From NCBI GenBank assembly GCA_947631215.1, contig CANRKN010000018.1, forward strand, positions 1 through 28,076: a DNA stretch of 28,076 nucleotides. The letters are read 5' to 3'. Positions 21,589-28,076 of the stretch are shown piece after piece. The position numbers and the translations under genes are program-made. The stretch's first letter is position 1. Each line of letters begins with the position of its first letter. The notes below the pieces were generated by a model. It saw only the letters and a list, made by a program, of their open reading frames with translations. It was not told where the DNA came from and made no database searches. The DNA comes from an uncultured Oscillospiraceae bacterium. GTDB lineage: Bacteria > Bacillota_A > Clostridia > Oscillospirales > Oscillospiraceae.

Positions 21589-21608
21589 TGTACAACGGAA
21601 TTTGTACA
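21589..21608. promoter_or_regulatory. Inverted repeat upstream of the hfq promoter (possible operator)
   Basis: TGTACAA (21589-21595) and TTGTACA (21602-21608) are perfect 7-bp arms around CGGAAT. The repeat ends 10 nt before the putative hfq -35 box. No T-run marks it as a terminator for miaA. Confidence 0.5.
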
Positions 21609-21618
21609 AAATCACTAT

Positions 21619-21646
21619 TTTACGGGGCGGCGGAATATGATACAAT
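21619..21646 (+). promoter_or_regulatory. hfq: Possible promoter for hfq
   Basis: TTTACG (21619-21624), 16-nt spacer, TACAAT (21641-21646). Both boxes are imperfect. It would give hfq and the downstream division genes a start independent of mutL-miaA. Confidence 0.4.
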
Positions 21647-21687
21647 TATCGTCAACCAAAATATCCGCCCCGGAAGGGACGGAAAAG

Positions 21688-21924
21688 ATGCAGAAAACAC
21701 AGAACCTTCAGGACGCTTTTTTGAACCAGGCGCGCCGGGAACGGATCATGGTGACCGTGTTCCTCGTCAACGGCTTCCAGCTGCGGGGCACGGTGCGGGG
21801 CTTCGACTCCTTCGTGGTGTTCGTGGACTCCGACGGCAAGCAGCAGATGATCTATAAGCACGCCATATCCACCATCGCCCCGGCCCGCGCCATATCCATG
21901 ACGGAGGACATGACGGCCCTTTGA
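21688..21924 (+). CDS. hfq: RNA chaperone Hfq
   Basis: The 78-aa product is the Sm-like RNA chaperone Hfq, a ring hexamer that pairs small RNAs with mRNAs. It has the N-terminal helix [15 protein letters not shown] with the U-binding Gln8, the Sm1 motif [19 protein letters not shown], and the Sm2 motif with YKHAIST (56-62), whose Lys57 and His58 line the proximal RNA site. The C-terminus is short, as usual in Firmicutes. I chose ATG 21688 because GGAAGGGA lies 8 nt upstream and the length fits; an ATG at 21637 would overlap the promoter. miaA-hfq adjacency is widely conserved. The stop overlaps the next gene's TTG start. Confidence 0.97.
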   Translation: MQKTQNLQDAFLNQARRERIMVTVFLVNGFQLRGTVRGFDSFVVFVDSDGKQQMIYKHAISTIAPARAISMTEDMTAL

Positions 21925-23438
21925 AGAAGACGGACGCGCTCATAAAGGTCACCTCCCTGCTGGTGTTCATCGCGCTGGCGGCCTATCTGACCGTATATAT
22001 CGTCCACCGGGCCGCCAACCCGGTGCAGACCGCCCTGACCGTGACGGCCTCCATGAGCGAGGCCGCCCCCATGAGCGGGCTGGTGATCCGCAATGAGCTG
22101 CTCATCAACAGCAAGGAACAGTACATAGACGTGACCGCCGCCGACGGGGCCAAGGTGGCCGCCGGCCAGGAGGTGGCGGTGGCCTACAGCTCCGAGGAGG
22201 CCCTGGAACGGGCCTCCCGGCTGCGGCTGCTGGACCGGGAGATCGCGGAGGTGACCGCGGATTTGAACGGCACCGGCGCCATCCAGGCCGCCGGGAACCG
22301 GGAGAATTCCGTGTTCAGCGCCCTCACGGGCCTGTCCGCCTGCCTGCGGGGCGGGGACCTGTCCGAGGCGGACAGCCGGGCCGGGGTGCTGGCCGGGCTC
22401 ATCTTCCCCTCCGACAGCTCCGCCGACTCCTCCGAGGAATACCTCCAGCAGCTGCAGGAGGAATATAACGAGCTTCGCCGCACCAGCGCCGGGGACACCA
22501 AGCCCATCACCGTCAGCCAGAGCGGTACCTTCTCCGCCGTGGTGGACGGCTATGAGGGCGTGGACCCCAGCTACGTGGAGGACCTCAGCCCCAGCGAACT
22601 GCGGGAGCTCATCGCCGCCGAGCGGCGGGTGGACAACAGCTCCCTTGGCAAGCTCATTACCTCCTATGAGTGGTACTACGTGGGCATCATCCCCCTGGAA
22701 TATGGCCGGGACATGCTCCCCGGCATGAAGGGCCGCCTCTCCTTCGGCCGGTACTACAGCGGCACCCTGGACGCGGAAGTGGTCTATGTGGGCCGTTCCG
22801 AGGGGGACGAGCAGGTGGTGCTGTTCCGCATCGACAAGGGCATGAGCGACATGCTGGCCGTCCGGGCCGTGCACGCCGAGCTCATCTACAAGGAATACAC
22901 CGGCCTGCGGGTGCCCTTGAAGGGCCTTTACCGCTACTACGCAGGATATCTCTCCGATACCGACGGCGCCTCCCTCTCCGAGGGCCAGTCCGTTACCCTG
23001 GACCTGAACGGCGTGACCCACGACGCCTTTGTGTCCGAGATAGGCTCCGCCAGCCGCTACGGCGACCTGCCCCTGGGGGTGGAGTCGGGCAGCGAGGAGG
23101 ACACCCGGCCCAAGCGGCGGCTTGTGGTGTTCTGCTGGCCCTGGGACGCGGAGGAGGACCCCGCCGACACCTCCGCCGGCGGCGGCACCGTGACGGCGAA
23201 CGGCCAAGAGCTGCCCGTGGCCAACTACTACGACTATGACCCCGAGGACCCCGACGCGCAGGACAGACTGTGCGTGTTCACCATGACCGGCATCCAGGCC
23301 GAGCGGAAGCTGGTGGACCTGGTGTACGCCGGGGAGGAATACTGCCTTTTGTCCAGCGAGGGCAACGACGCCCTCCGGGAGGGCAACGAGGTCATCATCC
23401 GGGCCCGGGACCTCTATGACGGCCGGGTCTTTTCCTGA
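21921..23438 (+). CDS. HlyD-family membrane-fusion/adaptor-like protein
   Basis: This 505-aa protein starts at a TTG (21921) that overlaps the hfq stop (TTGA); the next in-frame ATG would lose the membrane anchor. A single N-terminal transmembrane helix (about 8-30) is followed by a barrel/lipoyl-like hybrid motif ('[12 protein letters not shown]', '[17 protein letters not shown]'). A helical segment with several Leu/Glu-rich stretches (about 88-190) comes next, then a second half-motif ('[14 protein letters not shown]') and beta-rich domains to about 345. An acidic region and a final beta segment end it. This fits HlyD-like efflux adaptors annotated in Clostridial division clusters. No partner ABC or RND transporter is nearby; the conserved place beside sepF and divIVA hints at an envelope or division role. 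Confidence 0.82.
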   Translation: MKKTDALIKVTSLLVFIALAAYLTVYIVHRAANPVQTALTVTASMSEAAPMSGLVIRNELLINSKEQYIDVTAADGAKVAAGQEVAVAYSSEEALERASRLRLLDREIAEVTADLNGTGAIQAAGNRENSVFSALTGLSACLRGGDLSEADSRAGVLAGLIFPSDSSADSSEEYLQQLQEEYNELRRTSAGDTKPITVSQSGTFSAVVDGYEGVDPSYVEDLSPSELRELIAAERRVDNSSLGKLITSYEWYYVGIIPLEYGRDMLPGMKGRLSFGRYYSGTLDAEVVYVGRSEGDEQVVLFRIDKGMSDMLAVRAVHAELIYKEYTGLRVPLKGLYRYYAGYLSDTDGASLSEGQSVTLDLNGVTHDAFVSEIGSASRYGDLPLGVESGSEEDTRPKRRLVVFCWPWDAEEDPADTSAGGGTVTANGQELPVANYYDYDPEDPDAQDRLCVFTMTGIQAERKLVDLVYAGEEYCLLSSEGNDALREGNEVIIRARDLYDGRVFS

Positions 23439-23448
23439 GAGGCGCGTT

Positions 23449-24123
23449 ATGGACATGACGATCGCACAGCGCCTGGACGCGATCCGGGAGAACATCGAAA
23501 AAGCGGCAGGCGGCCGGGCCGTGACCTTGGTGGGCGCGGCCAAGACCAAGCCCGCGGAGCTCATCCGCGCCGCCGTAAATGCGGGCCTGGAGGCCGTGGG
23601 CGAGAACTACGTCCAGGAGTTCCGGGACAAGAGCGCCCAGGGGGCCTACGAGGGCGCCCAGGTGCATGTCATCGGCGGATTACAAGTGAACAAAGTCAAA
23701 TACGTGGCCGGGAAGGTGGATCTCATCCAGTCCGTGGACCGGGCGGTCCTCTTGGACGCCATCGGCCGGCGGGCCGCGTCCCTGGGTGCCGTCCAGGACG
23801 TGCTCATCGAGGTCAATATAGGCCGGGAGCCGGGCAAGTCCGGGTGCCTGCCCGAGGAGCTGGATTCCCTCCTGGAGGCCGCCGCCCTCACCCCGGGCGT
23901 CCGGGTCCGGGGGCTCATGGCCATCCCCCCGGCAGAATGTTCCAGGGCCTATTTTGATCCAATGGTACACCTTTATATTGACAATGGACAAAAAAAATAC
24001 GATAATGTATCCATGGATTTTTTGTCCATGGGCATGTCAGAGGACTATGCCGACGCCATACGGGCCGGCGCCAATATGGTCCGCGTGGGCACCCTTCTCT
24101 TCGGCGCGAGGAACTATCAATAA
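23449..24123 (+). CDS. yggS: YggS/PLPBP-family pyridoxal-phosphate homeostasis protein
   Basis: This protein of about 224 aa is the PLP-binding YggS/PROSC protein, which buffers pyridoxal phosphate and affects amino-acid and vitamin B6 balance without known catalysis. The PLP lysine is expected in GAAKTKP (Lys32; usually VSKTKP). GENYVQEF, VHVIGGLQVNKVKY (usually HFIGxLQxNK), LIEVNIGREPGKSG and FLSMGMSEDYADAIRAG with VRVGTLLFGAR match the family. I chose ATG 23449, with GAGAGG overlapping the previous stop. The yggS-sepF-divIVA order is common in Gram-positive bacteria. Length is at the short end of the normal range (about 220-235). Confidence 0.95.
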   Translation: MDMTIAQRLDAIRENIEKAAGGRAVTLVGAAKTKPAELIRAAVNAGLEAVGENYVQEFRDKSAQGAYEGAQVHVIGGLQVNKVKYVAGKVDLIQSVDRAVLLDAIGRRAASLGAVQDVLIEVNIGREPGKSGCLPEELDSLLEAAALTPGVRVRGLMAIPPAECSRAYFDPMVHLYIDNGQKKYDNVSMDFLSMGMSEDYADAIRAGANMVRVGTLLFGARNYQ

Positions 24124-24165
24124 AACATACGGCGAATAAAGAACGAAAGACGCAGGAGGCACACC

Positions 24166-24684
24166 ATGGGATTTTTGGACGAACTGAAAAAGCTGACGAA
24201 GCCCTATGACGATGACGACGACTTCTTCAGCGGCGAAGGCGTTCAGGAGGAGGACGACGATCCCACCATCGTCGTGCCCCGCACAGACCGTCAGGAGCGG
24301 GCCGAGCGCCAGGAGCGCCGCAGCCCCTTCGATGACGACGAGGTGCCTGTATTCGAGGAGCGGGCCGCCGCCAAGAAGGACAACAAGGTGGTGAACATCC
24401 ACACCACCACCGCCGTGCAGGTGGTCCTCAGCAAGCCCGACCGCTTCGAGCAGGCCGCGGAGATCGCCGACCATCTGCGGGAAAAGCGCACCGTCGTCAT
24501 GAACCTGGAGACCACCAACAAGGACGTGGCCCGCAGGCTCGTGGACTTCCTGTCCGGCGTGGCCTATGCCAACGACGGCAAGATCAAGAAGGTCGCCATC
24601 AATACATACATCATCACCCCGTTTAATGTAGACATCATGGGCGACCTCATCGACGAGCTGGAGAACAACGGCGTCTATATCTGA
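24166..24684 (+). CDS. sepF: Cell division protein SepF
   Basis: This 172-aa protein is SepF, which bundles FtsZ filaments and tethers them to the membrane. The N-terminal amphipathic helix MGFLDELKKLT is the membrane anchor. A highly acidic linker (about 15-75, with DDDDDFF) follows, then the SepF core (about 80-170) containing VVNIHTTTAVQVVLSKPDRF, ADHLREKRTVVMNLE, RRLVDFLSGVAYANDGKIKK and TYIITPFNVDIMGDL. AGGAGG 6 nt before the ATG supports the start. It is followed after 55 nt by divIVA; no ftsZ or ylmG/ylmH genes lie in between, unlike B. subtilis, where ylmG and ylmH lie between sepF and divIVA. Confidence 0.96.
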   Translation: MGFLDELKKLTKPYDDDDDFFSGEGVQEEDDDPTIVVPRTDRQERAERQERRSPFDDDEVPVFEERAAAKKDNKVVNIHTTTAVQVVLSKPDRFEQAAEIADHLREKRTVVMNLETTNKDVARRLVDFLSGVAYANDGKIKKVAINTYIITPFNVDIMGDLIDELENNGVYI

Positions 24685-24739
24685 GCATATTCGCGCATGA
24701 GCGCTTCCCCAACATAGAGAAAGGAACGGGTCAAGGGAT

Positions 24740-25465
24740 ATGATCACAGCACAGGATATACAGGAAAAAGCATTCGACCGGGCCGGAAAGGGCTATAATA
24801 TGGAGCAGGTGGACGAGTTCCTGGACGAGATGGCCGAGGACTTCGCCGCTTTGAGCAAGGAAAACGCCGCCCTGAAGAGCAAGATGAAGATGCTGGTGCA
24901 GAAGGTGGACGAATACCGCCAGACCGAGGACTCCATGCGCCTGGCTCTCCTCTCCGCCCAGAAGCTGTCCGCCCAGATCGAGGAGGACGCCAGGGCCAAG
25001 GCCGAGGCCACCATGGCGGAGGCCCAGGACTACGCCAACCGCATGACCCGGGAGATATCCGACGGCATGGCCAACGAGGAGGCGAAGCTGGAGGAGGCCA
25101 AGAAGGCCACCAACCGCTTCTTCGACCATATGCGCACCGTCTGCCAGAAGCAGATCGAGTTCTACGACAAGCTGAGCCAGATGCAGCTCATCGGCGGCGA
25201 GCAGCCCAAGGCCGAGGAACCCGCGCCCGCCGAAGAGGCGCCGGAAGAGCCCGGGCCCGCCAAGCCCGTAGACGTGGCTGAGACCGTCCGCTCCATCGCC
25301 GCCTCCGCCGCGGAGGCCGCTCTGGACGAGCCGGCGCCGGAGGAGCCCGAAGAGGAGCCCGCTCCTGAGGCCCCGGAGGAGCCGGAAGAGCCCACCCGCC
25401 TGTTTGGCCGGAACAAGAAGAAAAAGCGCAGCTTTGACGATCTGGGGTTCGACGACGACATCTGA
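24740..25465 (+). CDS. divIVA: DivIVA-family septum/pole protein
   Basis: This 241-aa protein has the DivIVA N-terminal membrane-binding module (MITAQDIQEKAFDRAGKGYN, then VDEFLDEMAEDF). A long coiled coil (about 30-150, rich in Ala/Glu/Lys with 'EAQDYANRMTREI') follows, and then an acidic Pro/Glu/Ala-rich tail (about 155-215). DivIVA senses curved membrane and recruits division and wall-synthesis factors to septa and poles. The tail ends with a basic FGRNKKKKRSFDD and an acidic GFDDDI. The ribosome site is odd: AAGGGA lies only 1 nt before the ATG and AAGGAA is about 14 nt away. It is transcribed with sepF and is followed by a short gap and hairpin before ileS. Confidence 0.95.
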   Translation: MITAQDIQEKAFDRAGKGYNMEQVDEFLDEMAEDFAALSKENAALKSKMKMLVQKVDEYRQTEDSMRLALLSAQKLSAQIEEDARAKAEATMAEAQDYANRMTREISDGMANEEAKLEEAKKATNRFFDHMRTVCQKQIEFYDKLSQMQLIGGEQPKAEEPAPAEEAPEEPGPAKPVDVAETVRSIAASAAEAALDEPAPEEPEEEPAPEAPEEPEEPTRLFGRNKKKKRSFDDLGFDDDI

Positions 25466-25478
25466 CGAGCCAACTTTC

Positions 25479-25503
25479 AGGGCGGAGCAAAAAGCTCCGC
25501 CCT
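25479..25503 (+). terminator. Hairpin between divIVA and ileS (weak terminator)
   Basis: A perfect 10-bp stem, AGGGCGGAGC (25479-25488) and GCTCCGCCCT (25494-25503), has an AAAAA loop. Only TCC follows, so it lacks a proper U-tract; partial termination or RNA processing is possible. The gap is too short for a T-box. Confidence 0.5.
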
Positions 25504-25536
25504 TCCAAACTATATTTCGCCTTGGAGAGTAGAGAC

Positions 25537-28076
25537 ATGCCCACCGATTTTAACGCCACACTGAACCTGCCGAAGACTGATTTTCCCATGCGCGCGGCCC
25601 TGCCCAAGCGGGAGCCGGACATGCTGAAGGACTGGGAGAAGCTGGACCTGTACCATGAGATGCTGAAAAAGAACGAAGGCCGGCCCCTGTTCATCCTCCA
25701 CGACGGCCCCCCGTTTTCCAACGGCAACCTCCACATGGGCACCGCCCTCAACAAGTGCCTCAAGGACTTCATCAACCGCTATAAGTCCATGGCTGGCTTC
25801 CAGGTGCCCTACACCCCCGGCTGGGACAACCACGGCATGCCCATCGAGTCGGCCATCATCAAGGAGCAGAAGCTCAACCACAAGGCCATGAGCGTGTCGG
25901 AGTTCCGCACCGCCTGCCACGCCTATGCCGAGCACTACCTGGACGTGCAGCGCACCGGCTTCAAGCGCCTGGGCGTGCTGGGCGACTGGGAGCATCCCTA
26001 CCGGACCATGGACCCCAAGTTCGAGGCCCGGGAGGTAAAGGTCTTTGGCCGGATGTATGAGAAGGGCTACATCTACAAGGGCAAAAAGCCCGTCTACTGG
26101 TGCCCCAAGGACGAGACGGCCCTGGCCGAGGCGGAGATCGAGTACGCCGACGACCCCGTCACCACCATCTTCGTGAAGTTCCGGGTGAAGGACGATCTGG
26201 GCAAGCTCAGCGCCATCGAGCCCCTGGACAACGTCTACTTCGTCATCTGGACCACCACCACCTGGACCATCCCGGGGAACCTGGCCATCTGCCTGAACCC
26301 CGCCTATGACTATACCCTGACCCGGGCCTCCAACGGCGAGGTCTACATCATGGCCAAGGACCTGGCCGAGGCCGTGCTCCAGAAGGCCGGCCTGGAAGTG
26401 AAGGAGGTCCTGGCCACATTCAAAGGCGCGGAGCTGGAGCTCATGACCGCCCAGCACCCCCTCTTCGACCAGACCAGCCTGGTCATCCTGGGCGACCATG
26501 TCACCCTGGACGCCGGCACCGGGTGCGTGCACACCGCCCCAGCCTACGGCGCCGACGACTTCTTTGTCTGTCAAAAATACCACCAGATCCCCTCCGGGAA
26601 GGACCTGGTGGTGAACGTGGACGATTCCGGCCGCTTCACCGCGGACGCCGGGAAGTACGAGGGCCTCAGCGTTTTGAAGGCCCACGAGCCCATCTTCGCG
26701 GACCTGGCGGCCTGCAATGCCATCCTGGCCTCCGAGGACATCACCCACTCCTACCCCCACTGCTGGCGGTGCAAAAACCCCATCATCTTCCGGGCCACGG
26801 ACCAGTGGTTCTGCTCCGTGGACGCGTTTAAAGAGGACGCGGTCCGGGCCGCCCGCAAGGTCCAGTGGAACCCCGAGTGGGGCGCGGACAGGATGGAGAG
26901 CATGATCCGGGAGCGGGCGGACTGGTGCATCAGCCGCCAGCGCCGCTGGGGCCTGCCCATCCCCGTGTTCTACTGCGCCGACTGCGGCAAGCCGGTGTGC
27001 ACCCCCGAGACCATCGAGAACGTCTCCCGCATCTTCGGCGAGAAGGGCTCCAATGCCTGGTTCGACATGAGCGCTGAGGAGCTGCTGCCTGCCGGCTTCA
27101 CCTGCCCCCACTGCGGCGGGAAGGTGACGGAAAAAGAAACCGACACCCTGGACGGCTGGTTCGACTCCGGCTCCACCCACTTCGCCTCCATGGAGCTGGA
27201 CGCCCCCGGTACATGGCCCGCGGACCTGTATCTGGAGGGCGGCGACCAGTTCCGCGGCTGGTTCCAGTCAAGCCTTTTGACCGCCGTAGCCACCAAGGGC
27301 GAGGCCCCCTACCGCGCCGTTCTCTGCCACGGCTGGACCGTGGACGGGGAGGGCCGGGCCATGCACAAGAGCCTGGGCAACGGCGTGGCCCCCGATGAGC
27401 TCACCGAGAAATACGGCGCGGACCTGTGCCGTCTCTGGGCCGCCAGCGCCGACTTCCGGCTGGATATGCGCTGCTCCGACGCCATCTTCAAGCAGCTCTC
27501 GGATAAATACCTGAAGATCCGCAACACCGCCCGGTTCCTGCTGGGCAACCTGGACGGCTTCGACCCGGACAGGGACCTGCTGAGCCTGGACAAGCTCCAG
27601 GGCATCGACCGCTGGGCCCTGGACCGCACCGCCGCCCTCATCGAGAAGTGCCTTACAAGCTACGACAAATACGAGTTCTGGTCCGTCACCTACGCCATCC
27701 ATAACTTCTGCGTGGTGGACATGTCCAACGTCTACATGAACATCGTGAAGGATAGGCTCTACTGCGAGGCCAGGGACAGCGAGGCCCGCCTCGCCGCCCA
27801 GACCGCCATGTGGTATGTCCTGAACGCCATGGTGCGGCTCCTGGCCCCCATCCTGGCCTTCACCGCCAATGAGATATGGCTTTCCATGCCCCATAAGGCC
27901 TCGGACGACGCCCGGCACGTGATGCTGAACGACATGCCCACCGTGGGCGAGGGCTGGAAGCTCACCGAGGACGAGGAGGCCTTCTGGGCCGACAGCCTCA
28001 AGCTCCGGGACGACGTGAACAAGGCCCTGGAGCTGGCCCGGGCGGACAAGATCATCGGCAAGCCCCTGGAGGCCAA
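25537..28076 (+). CDS. ileS: Isoleucyl-tRNA synthetase (3' end outside the window)
   Basis: Open from ATG 25537 to the window end (846 codons seen), this is the class I synthetase that charges tRNA-Ile. The signature HDGPPFSNGNLHMGT (55-69) is the HIGH-motif region, with HMGT for HIGH. YTPGWDNHGMPIE and WCPKDETALAEAEIEY follow. The CP1 editing domain contains TWTIPGNLAI and GCVHTAPAYGADDFF. A Rossmann half contains GWFDSGSTHFASM and DQFRGWFQSSLL, and MHKSLGNGVAPDEL (609-622) is the KMSKS loop, with MHKS replacing MSKS. The anticodon-binding domain has begun by the window end; the C-terminal zinc domain is not visible. GGAGAG lies 7 nt before the ATG. divIVA-ileS adjacency is common in Firmicutes. 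Confidence 0.96.
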   Translation, partial: MPTDFNATLNLPKTDFPMRAALPKREPDMLKDWEKLDLYHEMLKKNEGRPLFILHDGPPFSNGNLHMGTALNKCLKDFINRYKSMAGFQVPYTPGWDNHGMPIESAIIKEQKLNHKAMSVSEFRTACHAYAEHYLDVQRTGFKRLGVLGDWEHPYRTMDPKFEAREVKVFGRMYEKGYIYKGKKPVYWCPKDETALAEAEIEYADDPVTTIFVKFRVKDDLGKLSAIEPLDNVYFVIWTTTTWTIPGNLAICLNPAYDYTLTRASNGEVYIMAKDLAEAVLQKAGLEVKEVLATFKGAELELMTAQHPLFDQTSLVILGDHVTLDAGTGCVHTAPAYGADDFFVCQKYHQIPSGKDLVVNVDDSGRFTADAGKYEGLSVLKAHEPIFADLAACNAILASEDITHSYPHCWRCKNPIIFRATDQWFCSVDAFKEDAVRAARKVQWNPEWGADRMESMIRERADWCISRQRRWGLPIPVFYCADCGKPVCTPETIENVSRIFGEKGSNAWFDMSAEELLPAGFTCPHCGGKVTEKETDTLDGWFDSGSTHFASMELDAPGTWPADLYLEGGDQFRGWFQSSLLTAVATKGEAPYRAVLCHGWTVDGEGRAMHKSLGNGVAPDELTEKYGADLCRLWAASADFRLDMRCSDAIFKQLSDKYLKIRNTARFLLGNLDGFDPDRDLLSLDKLQGIDRWALDRTAALIEKCLTSYDKYEFWSVTYAIHNFCVVDMSNVYMNIVKDRLYCEARDSEARLAAQTAMWYVLNAMVRLLAPILAFTANEIWLSMPHKASDDARHVMLNDMPTVGEGWKLTEDEEAFWADSLKLRDDVNKALELARADKIIGKPLEA

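Noticed and set aside
21852..23564. Open frame of 570 codons on the minus strand
   Set aside because: It is antisense to the HlyD-like gene and the hfq end, with typical shadow composition.
25466..25536. T-box riboswitch before ileS
   Set aside because: The gap is only about 70 nt with a single simple hairpin, too short for a T-box stem I, specifier loop and antiterminator. The proS leader is also too short.
25510..27180. Open frame of 556 codons on the minus strand
   Set aside because: It is antisense to ileS, whose rightward frame carries all synthetase motifs; the antisense product is low-complexity Gly/Val/His/Leu-rich.
27361..27402. Possibly broken KMSKS loop in IleS (MHKSLGN)
   Set aside because: The catalytic Lys-Ser-Leu-Gly-Asn part is intact and, from recollection, MHKS occurs in other bacterial IleS proteins, so I do not treat it as a defect.

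Overview
The window is a GC-rich (roughly 65 % by eye), densely packed bacterial chromosome segment. Gene content points to a spore-forming member of the Clostridia, most like the high-GC Oscillospiraceae/Ruminococcaceae group. Supporting markers are SpoIIP, a SleB-type cell-wall hydrolase, a TSCPD protein, an archaeal/eukaryotic-type ProS, an EFR1 flavodoxin-ferredoxin, DUF1700-like membrane proteins, and a SepF/DivIVA division cluster. I see no phage, IS element, CRISPR array, tRNA or rRNA. Most of the window is ordinary core genome.

Layout. 1-2750: the tail of an XRE-type regulator (+), then leftward genes: a 60-aa peptide with a double-glycine-type leader, rsmG, a SleB-like hydrolase, an AT-rich gene-free stretch and a TSCPD protein. 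2780-4540: spoIIP behind a sigma-E-like promoter, then a two-CBS-domain protein. 4595-4730: a structured intergenic repeat (copy A). 4745-6175: proS, leftward. 6250-9813: a rightward unit with an HAAS/DUF1700-like membrane protein, a 75-aa membrane protein and two overlapping PLP aminotransferases. 9863-10798: a diacylglycerol-kinase-family lipid kinase, leftward. 11004-12035: a Sel1/TM/SH3 protein, rightward. 12226-18541: a tight leftward operon miaB, NUDIX, FAH-family hydrolase, mutS, EFR1, with its own terminator. 18556-18655: copy B of the structured repeat, in the predicted miaB leader. 18750-28076: rightward mutL, miaA, hfq, an HlyD-like adaptor, yggS, sepF, divIVA and ileS, the last cut by the window end.

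How the genes work together. The miaB/mutS and mutL/miaA transcripts diverge from a tiny region where two face-to-face promoters overlap almost base for base. This ties mismatch repair (MutS, MutL) and tRNA A37 modification (MiaA makes i6A, MiaB thiolates it) to one control point. The hfq-to-divIVA segment joins an RNA chaperone to a Gram-positive division cluster.

The least explained signals are two. First, a 100-nt element occurs twice, aligned without gaps; about 79 positions are identical by hand count, and several stem differences are compensatory. Second, the orphan double-glycine-type peptide has no visible transporter or modification enzyme. I could not run homology or structure searches; all identifications rest on motif recognition.
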